Shown here: piece after piece, positions 9,439 through 15,955 of the stretch
Layout of the letters: every line of letters starts with the position of its first letter
How positions within the stretch are numbered: the first letter of the stretch is position 1
Source: Sphingobacterium allocomposti
Lineage (GTDB): Bacteria; Bacteroidota; Bacteroidia; Sphingobacteriales; Sphingobacteriaceae
Assembly (NCBI RefSeq): GCF_008124885.1
Contig: NZ_VNHX01000008.1
Coordinates: 99,932 to 163,931 of the forward strand
Direction: 5' to 3'
Length of the DNA stretch: 64,000 nt
Program-made: the position numbers and the translations under genes
The notes under the pieces: generated by a model
The model's input: the letters and a program-made list of their open reading frames with translations, nothing else
Told to the model about the DNA's origin: nothing
Database searches by the model: none

Positions 9439-9511
9439 GCAAATGGATATACGTTTATGTCAAACGCGAGATAGACGTTACAGCGTTGTTTTGATACAGC
9501 CCCGCTACATC
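9439..9511 (+). repeat. Left copy of imperfect direct repeat flanking the ATPase gene
   Basis: Contains GCAAATGGA (9439-9447), GTTACAGCGTTGTTTTGA (9477-9494) and CCGCTACATC (9502-9511). The same three blocks occur in the same order at 10741-10780, where the middle one encodes the last residues VTALF and stop of the ATPase. The left copy therefore reads as a decayed gene end carrying extra spacer bases. Confidence 0.75.
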
Positions 9512-9530
9512 TATTATAGTTATCCTTTGC

Positions 9531-9574
9531 TTTACTCAGTATATTGAGTAAATTTACGTAGTATATTGAGTAAA
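9531..9574. promoter_or_regulatory. Two tandem 22-bp palindromes before the ATPase gene
   Basis: TTTACTCA-GTATAT-TGAGTAAA at 9531-9552 is a perfect 8-bp inverted repeat with a 6-base spacer. It is followed without a gap by a second 22-base unit at 9553-9574 that differs at only two positions (CGTA for CTCA). The array ends 9 bases before the ATPase ATG. Likely an operator or a recognition site tied to the cassette. Confidence 0.7.
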
Positions 9575-9583
9575 TTCTTAATT

Positions 9584-10768
9584 ATGTTTGAAAGATCTTA
9601 TTTACAGCGACTTATATCTAGAGTAAATGAGCCGAGAAAGTTTATCCAAGTCTTAATGGGCCCAAGACAGGTCGGTAAAACGACGTTGGTACGTCAACTT
9701 ACAGAAAAACTAGATATACCCTACTTGTTTGTTTCGGCGGATGCGGTGCCGGCTTCCGACAGTAGCTGGCTTTCCGCACAATGGGCTGCTGCCCATGTGC
9801 AAATGAAACAAAAAGAGGCTAAAGCGTTTCTGTTGGTTGTTGACGAAATCCAAAAAATAGACAATTGGAGTGAAACCGTTAAACTTCTTTGGGACACCGA
9901 TACAAGGACAGGAACAAACCTGAAGGTAATTTTGCTTGGATCATCACGGTTGCTGCTCCAACAAGGGCTGACAGAATCGCTGGCAGGAAGATTTGAAAGC
10001 ACTTATATGGGACATTGGTCATACGCTGAAATGCAACAAGCCTTTGGTTGGACAGCAGAAGAGTATGTGTGGTTTGGGGGATACCCTGGTGCGGCAACAC
10101 TAATTGCTGACGAAGAACGTTGGAAACAATACGTTGTAGGATCATTGATAGAAGCAAGTATTTCAAAAGATATACTCATGTTAACCCGAATAGATAAACC
10201 GGCACTTATGAGAAGACTTTTTGAACTCGGATGCAGTTATTCGGGACAAATATTATCTTTTACCAAAATTATGGGACAACTGTTGGACGCGGGGAATACG
10301 ACTACTTTGGCACATTATCTGAATCTTTTAAATACGGCGGGTCTGTTAAATGGACTAGAGAAATTTGACAATAAGCTTCTGCGTAAAAGATCATCAAGCC
10401 CGAAATTTCAAGTGCATAATACGGCGCTTATCAGTGCACAGCGGGCGGAATCATTCAAGGAGATACAACTACGGCCAGATCTATGGGTAAGAATGGTGGA
10501 GTCAGCTATTGGTGCACATCTGATTAACAATTCATACAGCTCCGGTTGCGGAGTTTATTATTGGAGAGAAGGCAACCATGAAGTAGATTTTGTGCTAGAA
10601 TATCGAGGTAAGGTGATTGGTATAGAAGTGAAAAGCGGACAGATACAGCATGCATCAGGCTTAAAAGTTTTTCAAAAAACACATCAACCAGATCATGTAC
10701 TTATAGTCGGAGACGACAGTCTACCTTGGCAGGATTTTCTGCAAATGGAAGTTACAGCGTTGTTTTGA
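9584..10768 (+). CDS. AAA+ ATPase with C-terminal DUF4143
   Basis: P-loop ATPase of the AAA_14/DUF4143 type. MGPRQVGKTTLV is Walker A (Lys about 32), LLVVDEIQKI is Walker B and LLGSSRLLL resembles sensor 1. The C-terminal half has the DUF4143 pattern SYSGQILSF, YLNLLNTAGLL, VESAIGAHLIN and finally NHEVDFVLEYRGKVIGIEVKSG, a PD-(D/E)xK nuclease-like D...ExK arrangement. The ATG at 9584 is preferred over an in-frame TTG at 9566 that lies inside the palindrome. These proteins occur in many accessory copies in Bacteroidota; their role is not established. By eye it is more AT-rich than its neighbours. Confidence 0.88.
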   Translation: MFERSYLQRLISRVNEPRKFIQVLMGPRQVGKTTLVRQLTEKLDIPYLFVSADAVPASDSSWLSAQWAAAHVQMKQKEAKAFLLVVDEIQKIDNWSETVKLLWDTDTRTGTNLKVILLGSSRLLLQQGLTESLAGRFESTYMGHWSYAEMQQAFGWTAEEYVWFGGYPGAATLIADEERWKQYVVGSLIEASISKDILMLTRIDKPALMRRLFELGCSYSGQILSFTKIMGQLLDAGNTTTLAHYLNLLNTAGLLNGLEKFDNKLLRKRSSSPKFQVHNTALISAQRAESFKEIQLRPDLWVRMVESAIGAHLINNSYSSGCGVYYWREGNHEVDFVLEYRGKVIGIEVKSGQIQHASGLKVFQKTHQPDHVLIVGDDSLPWQDFLQMEVTALF

Positions 10769-10780
10769 CGCCGCTACATC
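10741..10780 (+). repeat. Right copy of imperfect direct repeat flanking the ATPase gene
   Basis: GCAAATGGA (10741-10749), GTTACAGCGTTGTTTTGA (10751-10768, including the ATPase stop) and CCGCTACATC (10771-10780). The last block also contains the stop codon of the convergent gene (10774-10776). Confidence 0.75.
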
Positions 10781-11343
10781 CCCAAGCGCCGATTGATTCG
10801 CTCCTGAATATGGTGGTACAGCTGTTTCGGCTTTAACGTGCGCCAAGGAAAGGCATTCAGATCACCTCCAAAATGTATGTAGTAATCTATGCCCTGCGCT
10901 TTAAACTCCTGCGTGACATGCTCTCTGAAGTTAAGAGCTACGATCCAGCCATCGCCGATATCTTCATACCACTCTTCATAATACGAGTCGTCTGAGCCGT
11001 GATAGTTGAGTATATTCTCTCCGATAAGCAGGAACTTCTCAACGCCCTCAGCAACCATCATGTCAATGACTTCCCGTTTGAGGAGCATGATGTCATTATA
11101 AATAGCATCATTCCATTCGCCGATAAATTCGATGATTGCGAAGCCCTTTTCGTAGTCGACATACAAAATCTTCAGATAGAGGGTCTGCGAGCCGAAATCG
11201 TCCCATTGCGGGTGAAGCAGAAAGTTATAGATCTGTTTGTCAAATTCAAATTCGCTATATACCGCTCCATAAAAGGGTGATCGCTCGTCTTCCGCAGCGA
11301 TATAGTCATCACGCCAGTTGTAATATGGTTCAATCTCGTGCAC
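10774..11343 (-). CDS. Conserved hypothetical acidic protein
   Basis: No recognised family. Soluble, acidic, rich in Tyr, Trp and Asp, without signal peptide or membrane segments. Text such as YNWRDDYIAAEDERSPFYG at the start, YLKILYVDYEKGFAIIEFIGEW in the middle and IDYYIHFGGDLNAFPWRTL near the end suggests a compact alpha/beta fold. The start is GTG (11343), with a TAA stop five codons upstream, so no longer form is possible. It converges on the ATPase gene with 5 bases between stops. Confidence 0.65.
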   Translation of the reverse strand: MHEIEPYYNWRDDYIAAEDERSPFYGAVYSEFEFDKQIYNFLLHPQWDDFGSQTLYLKILYVDYEKGFAIIEFIGEWNDAIYNDIMLLKREVIDMMVAEGVEKFLLIGENILNYHGSDDSYYEEWYEDIGDGWIVALNFREHVTQEFKAQGIDYYIHFGGDLNAFPWRTLKPKQLYHHIQERINRRLGM

Positions 11344-11361
11344 AGCAATGTTATCTTACAT

Positions 11362-11393
11362 CAAACTTACCCAAAGTTGCCCTGATTCGCAAA
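11362..11393 (-). promoter_or_regulatory. Bacteroidota promoter for the hypothetical gene
   Basis: On the minus strand TTTG (plus 11390-11393) and TAAGTTTG (plus 11362-11369) are separated by 20 bases, close to the TTTG-N19-TAnnTTTG consensus. Transcription would begin about 10-15 bases before the GTG start, leaving a very short leader. Confidence 0.55.
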
Positions 11394-11526
11394 CAGGTTG
11401 TTTGAAAAATCGTTCTGCACCCAAGAAATCTGAAATATTACGAAAATATTATGAACAACCGGCCGCTAAGATTGTGTTTCTTTTGATTCATTGTTAACTT
11501 GCCTCAATAAATTGAGAAAACTATAT

Positions 11527-11534
11527 TAATTTTG
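11527..11534 (+). promoter_or_regulatory. Possible -7 promoter box for the S41 peptidase
   Basis: TAATTTTG matches TAnnTTTG and ends 16 bases before the ATG at 11551. A TTG at 11499-11501 is too far for a good -33 partner. Confidence 0.35.
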
Positions 11535-11550
11535 TAACCGAAGACTATCC

Positions 11551-13170
11551 ATGCAAAAAGGCACTAAACGAAATATATTTGTTGCGGCAACCTATGCGGC
11601 CGTGTTGCTTTTGGGCATCATCTTGGGACAAAATTATGCAGACGAACAGGGCAACAAGCCGGGAAATAGTTTGGTGCCAATCGGTCTGTCCAATAACAGT
11701 TGGAAGATACAGCAGCTAATAGACCTGATTGCCAACGCTTATGTAGACAGCGTAAACATCGACTCTGTCCAAAACGGAGCAATCAATCATATTATCTCGC
11801 ACCTGGATCCCTATTCTAGCTACCTTGTGCCTAACGAATCCCGCCGCCAGACCGAGATCCTCGAAGGAACGTTTGAAGGGATTGGGATGGAATACTTCAA
11901 CCTGAACGATACACTGATGATTGTTTCGCTCATCAACGGTGGACCGGCAGACAAAGCCGGATTTAGAGTGGGCGATAAGCTTCTAAAAATCGGAAACAGG
12001 CCCGTTGCCGGAGTAAACATCTCCCGCGAGAGCGTGGAGAAACTTATACGAGGCCGTCGCGGAACAGTCGTAAACATCCATGTAAAACGTGACGATCAGG
12101 AACTGCCCGCTCCAATTAAAGTGGTAAGGGATCAGGTCACGGTGAGCTCCATGGACGTTGTGTACATGATCCGTCCCGGGATCGGTTATATTAAAGTGCG
12201 GAGATTCGGTATCAACACGGGTGACGAGTTCCGGCAGGCCGTTATCGAGCTTAAAAAGCAGGGGGCCAAAAAATTGATTTTGGATTTACGGGATAACGGG
12301 GGAGGTTATTTCCATATGGCGATCAAGATGGCCAGCGAGTTTTTCCAGGACCGGCGGCTGATCGTTTATACAGAAGGTGCTCACGAGGAACGGCGCGAGT
12401 ATTTTTCCGAGGAAGGGGGCAGTTTCGCAACCGGAGATCTTGCCGTGCTGATCAACGAGAATACCGCGTCAGCCAGCGAAATAGTTGCCGGTGCCGTCCA
12501 GGACTGGGATAGGGGGGTGATCATTGGAAGACGTTCCTATGGGAAAGGGATCGTACAGGAGCAGTTCGACTTTTCCGACGGATCTACCGTAAATCTGAGC
12601 ATCGCCCGTTATTTCACACCTCTTGGTCGCAGCATACAAAAGAAGTATACGCCTAATTGGTCGAATATGGTCGACTTCAACAGCATGTATAAAGGTCTTT
12701 GGGCCTTGGACACCCTGTATGCGCACGGAAAAACATTTCAGACACAGGCGGGTAAGAAAGTGTATAGTGGTGGTGGTATCCTACCCGATATACACGTGGC
12801 ACAGGACTCCAACGCGCTTAACTTATTGTACCAGGATCTAATTCAGTATAGTTTTTTAGAGCAATTTGTTTATTCCCGCTTTCCGAAGCTGCTGCCGGCC
12901 TATTCCATCGAGAATTTTCTGCAGGGCTATCACTTGCCGGACAACGAGTATCAGGCGTTCGTTTCCTTCGTCCGTTCCGAAGGGTTTATTTTGTCTGACA
13001 GGAAAAAGAACGACTTGCGAGACGTAATTGAAAACGACATAGAAGCGCTGGTCGGGAGATATTATTTCGGACGGGAAGCCTATTTTAAAGTAAAAAACCG
13101 GAACGATGCATTCGTAAAAAGGGCATTGGAATTCTTCGAATCATCGACGGCCACAGGTGGTAGCGACTAG
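11551..13170 (+). CDS. S41 family carboxyl-terminal processing peptidase
   Basis: Serine protease of the CtpA/Tsp type, exported or membrane-anchored through an N-terminal hydrophobic helix (about 8-27) and acting in the periplasm. An N-terminal helical lead is followed by a PDZ domain (about 105-190: EGIGMEYF, GGPADKAGFRVGDKLLKI) and the catalytic core. TASASEIVAGAVQD holds the catalytic Ser at about residue 309 and SYGKGIVQ the catalytic Lys at about 332. The C-terminal 130 residues are a helical extension usual in Bacteroidota. Its stop overlaps the stop of the convergent EEP gene in the palindrome CTAG. Confidence 0.92.
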   Translation: MQKGTKRNIFVAATYAAVLLLGIILGQNYADEQGNKPGNSLVPIGLSNNSWKIQQLIDLIANAYVDSVNIDSVQNGAINHIISHLDPYSSYLVPNESRRQTEILEGTFEGIGMEYFNLNDTLMIVSLINGGPADKAGFRVGDKLLKIGNRPVAGVNISRESVEKLIRGRRGTVVNIHVKRDDQELPAPIKVVRDQVTVSSMDVVYMIRPGIGYIKVRRFGINTGDEFRQAVIELKKQGAKKLILDLRDNGGGYFHMAIKMASEFFQDRRLIVYTEGAHEERREYFSEEGGSFATGDLAVLINENTASASEIVAGAVQDWDRGVIIGRRSYGKGIVQEQFDFSDGSTVNLSIARYFTPLGRSIQKKYTPNWSNMVDFNSMYKGLWALDTLYAHGKTFQTQAGKKVYSGGGILPDIHVAQDSNALNLLYQDLIQYSFLEQFVYSRFPKLLPAYSIENFLQGYHLPDNEYQAFVSFVRSEGFILSDRKKNDLRDVIENDIEALVGRYYFGREAYFKVKNRNDAFVKRALEFFESSTATGGSD

Positions 13171-14282
13171 TCGGTCAGGGACAGATCGGCCCATATCGGG
13201 TAGTGGTCAGACAATTTCTCCTTTACGACGTTATATTGGTTCACATCGAACTTCCGGCTGCACAATATATAGTCGATCTGGAACAAAGGCAGCATCTCGT
13301 AGTGCGTCACGCCCCAACCCCGGCCTTTTTCCTTAAATGTATTTTTTAGTCCCTTTCCTACCAGGTTGACGCTGTACGACATCGGGGTATCATTAAAGTC
13401 GCCCATCACGATGACGGGGTATGGAGTAGCGTCGATATGCGCCCGTAAAGCTTCGGCCTGCCGGCCCCGGCGTTCAAAGGCGTATTTCAGCTTGCGGCCT
13501 ACACGGCGCGTAGCGCGCTCATCATTAGGCGTTGTAGAGGGGTTTTGAATAAATTCTTTATCCTCGCTTTGTAGACCGAACGATCGCAGGTGCACATTAT
13601 ATACACGTAAGGTGTCGGTACCTTTCACAATGTCGGCAAAAATAACGCGGTTGATGCCGTACTCATTTTTGGTGATGACGCCTGAGTTGACGATTGGAAA
13701 CTTAGAGAAAATAATCTGTCCATATCCCTCGTGTTCGCTTTTCATAGCCGGCTCGAAATAGTGGGCCTTGAACCCTACGGCTTCGATCACCCTGTCTGTC
13801 ATCTGCTTCGTTCCTTTGATTTTGGAAAAGTACTCCTGAAAGCAAAGAATATCCGGGTCGGTCTTTTTCAGCAGGTTCAATACGGCTGGCTTGACATCCT
13901 GATCGCCGCCCTTCTTTACGGACTGGAAGAGGTGTGCGTTGAAAGTCATCACGCGTATACCGCTGTCCATTCTGCTCACCGAATGTTCCTCGTTGCGCAG
14001 TCCTATATGTTGCGTCAGTAGGCTCCAACCTGCAAGAATGGGGATCAGCGTGAACAACGCATACTTGGGTCGCCGCAACAGCCAGTACGCTAAAAATCCG
14101 AGGTTGATCAATAAAATAGGAAGGTAGCCTAAACCGAAAAATGCGAGCGGCCAAATCGCTTTCGGGTTGATAAAAGAAGCTGCATAGCTTAGCAGTAGAA
14201 ACACGATAGCAACGATGTTGCCGAGAAAGATTGTTTTACTGAAGAAACCTAAATTTTTCCTAAAGAGACTTCTTTTTGCCAT
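13167..14282 (-). CDS. Membrane-anchored endonuclease/exonuclease/phosphatase family protein
   Basis: Three N-terminal hydrophobic segments (about 12-35, 40-62 and 68-85) followed by an EEP domain: VMTFNAHLF, ILCFQEYFS (catalytic Glu), VYNVHLRS, VMGDFNDTPMS and the terminal LSDHYPIWADL. This layout is common in Bacteroidota as the last gene of a mutL-rhomboid cluster. The ATG at 14282 follows the upstream stop; a GTG at 14288 would overlap it. Substrate unknown; the catalytic residues are intact. Confidence 0.87.
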   Translation of the reverse strand: MAKRSLFRKNLGFFSKTIFLGNIVAIVFLLLSYAASFINPKAIWPLAFFGLGYLPILLINLGFLAYWLLRRPKYALFTLIPILAGWSLLTQHIGLRNEEHSVSRMDSGIRVMTFNAHLFQSVKKGGDQDVKPAVLNLLKKTDPDILCFQEYFSKIKGTKQMTDRVIEAVGFKAHYFEPAMKSEHEGYGQIIFSKFPIVNSGVITKNEYGINRVIFADIVKGTDTLRVYNVHLRSFGLQSEDKEFIQNPSTTPNDERATRRVGRKLKYAFERRGRQAEALRAHIDATPYPVIVMGDFNDTPMSYSVNLVGKGLKNTFKEKGRGWGVTHYEMLPLFQIDYILCSRKFDVNQYNVVKEKLSDHYPIWADLSLTD

Positions 14283-14284
14283 GA

Positions 14285-15160
14285 TCACCGGTCGCTCTTA
14301 CTTGCCTTAAACAACACTTCTTTTTCCTGTGAAGTTAAGCTTTCGTAGCCGCCTACGGAAATTTTATCTAATATTTCGTCGATTTCCTCCTGATTAGGTA
14401 GATCCGATTGGTGCTTATACGTATAGCTGGAGGTATTGACTTTGGTTTTGTGAACGACCTTGAGCTTGGTCCGCTGCTTTACTTTCCAAAATAGGCTCAT
14501 GTCCTGACCCTTCCGTAATGCCTGAATAAAAAGTATGCCCCAGCATACACAAGCTAAAAAAGTCAGACCGCCCGCCTTATTGACAAGGGCCGTAAATGCG
14601 ACCTCCAATGCGACATAAACAATAGCAATGGTCTTTAGTGTCACGTTCCCAAAAAGGAAAAGCCTAACTTCCGATCGGGGCACCAACGTCGCGACAGAGG
14701 CAACAACCGCTCCCAATGCAAAAGACGTCGTATGCATCGACACCTGAACGCTGTTTTGTAAGGCAGGAATAAAGCCTAGCCCTACGTACAATACACCCCC
14801 AATCAAGAGAGACGACGTAAATAAGAACATAAACTGCCGCCTGTTCAGATAGGTTAGGAAAGTAGTGCCCATCCAATAAAGCCATAAACAGTCAAACAAA
14901 AGCTCGAACAAACCGATATACAAAAATGGATACGTGACGAGCGACCAAGGCTGCATCAGAAACCTGTCAAACGACAAAGGTAGGCTCAGTTGATCAACAG
15001 CCAGGTCGTATAAGGAAGTCGAAGTGACACCAACCTCTTTAAGCAGATCAAAAAGGTGGATAAGTACGAAGAGTAAAACTTGTACAGATATGATAAAAGG
15101 AATAGGCGAACGGCTTTGATACGTATCGCGCCAAAAAGCTTTTAACACACTTTCTTTCAT
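14285..15160 (-). CDS. Rhomboid-like membrane protein lacking catalytic residues
   Basis: Six or so hydrophobic helices between residues 20 and 215 in the rhomboid arrangement, followed by a cytoplasmic tail whose end (QEEIDEILDKISVGGYESLTSQEKEVLF) is the short helical DUF6576-type tail found on Bacteroidota rhomboids. Where active rhomboids have GxSG this protein reads MHTTSFALGA, and the C-terminal catalytic His region reads NKAGGLTFL without His. It is therefore predicted to be a proteolytically inactive rhomboid. It lies next to an intact rhomboid and its stop abuts the next gene. Confidence 0.82.
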   Translation of the reverse strand: MKESVLKAFWRDTYQSRSPIPFIISVQVLLFVLIHLFDLLKEVGVTSTSLYDLAVDQLSLPLSFDRFLMQPWSLVTYPFLYIGLFELLFDCLWLYWMGTTFLTYLNRRQFMFLFTSSLLIGGVLYVGLGFIPALQNSVQVSMHTTSFALGAVVASVATLVPRSEVRLFLFGNVTLKTIAIVYVALEVAFTALVNKAGGLTFLACVCWGILFIQALRKGQDMSLFWKVKQRTKLKVVHKTKVNTSSYTYKHQSDLPNQEEIDEILDKISVGGYESLTSQEKEVLFKASKSDR

Positions 15161-15224
15161 CGGAGTATTCGTTCTTCTAATGGAGCTCAGCGGCGGCCGA
15201 GGCCACTAAAGCTGCCTGTTGTTA

Positions 15225-15935
15225 TTAAATCCCCTTTCGGATCCCCCATATTTTTATTAATACGTAGCCAAACAACGCTCCTCCCACATGGGCAAGGTGC
15301 GCAATGGAGCCACCTGCGCTCGAGAACCCTAAATATATCTCAATTAAAATTAATATCGGAATAAAAACTTTCGCTTTTATCGGTACCGGTATAAAAAATA
15401 AATACAACGGCATGTTCGGAAACAGATAGGCAAACGCCAGCAATAGCCCATAAATAGCTCCCGATGCGCCGACAAGCGGTGTTCCGTAGATGGAAACCAA
15501 CGTCGAAAACTGTTCCTGTGTAACTTGCAGGTCCGATGATACGCGGTTGTTCAGCATGTCGAAATTCAGGAGGCTGGAGGCCCGCACGGTACCCGCAATC
15601 TGGTATACTTCTATTGCCTGAACACCGTACTGTAAGATCAATGCGCCGATACCGCAGATCAGGTAAAAGTTAAGGAACCGTTTGGAGCCCAACATGTGTT
15701 CTATGATGGGACCGAACATCACTAAAGAGAACATGTTGAAGAAAATATGGCTAAAACCGCCATGCATAAACATATAAGTGATAATCTGCCAAACTTTAAA
15801 AAAAGGAGAGTCAGGGTAATATACCCCAAAGAACCGGGTAGATTGATCAAAAATTGCAGATCCAATAAAGCAGATCACGTTGATGATCAAGAGATTCTTT
15901 ACCACGGGCGTCAAATTCGAAAAAAGGTTGTTCAT
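15225..15935 (-). CDS. Rhomboid family intramembrane serine protease
   Basis: Six-helix rhomboid with an intact dyad: the catalytic Ser lies in LVGASGAIYGLLLAF and the catalytic His in AHLAHVGGALFGY. The conserved HGGFSHIFFNMFSLVMFG of helix 2 and loop 1 is also present. Usual length is about 210-250 aa; this is 236. It sits 20 bases after mutL and is followed by the degenerate rhomboid. Substrate unknown. Confidence 0.93.
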   Translation of the reverse strand: MNNLFSNLTPVVKNLLIINVICFIGSAIFDQSTRFFGVYYPDSPFFKVWQIITYMFMHGGFSHIFFNMFSLVMFGPIIEHMLGSKRFLNFYLICGIGALILQYGVQAIEVYQIAGTVRASSLLNFDMLNNRVSSDLQVTQEQFSTLVSIYGTPLVGASGAIYGLLLAFAYLFPNMPLYLFFIPVPIKAKVFIPILILIEIYLGFSSAGGSIAHLAHVGGALFGYVLIKIWGIRKGI

Positions 15936-15955
15936 ATGTTTTTACTATGTCGGTC

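Larger units (their letters stand above)
9222..9583. other. 362-base intergenic region with palindromes and repeat scar
   Basis: Holds the fumC leader with a -7-like box (9294-9301, minus strand), an imperfect copy of the 3' end of the following ATPase gene (9439-9511) and two tandem 22-bp palindromes (9531-9574). No credible independent gene was seen. Confidence 0.7.
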
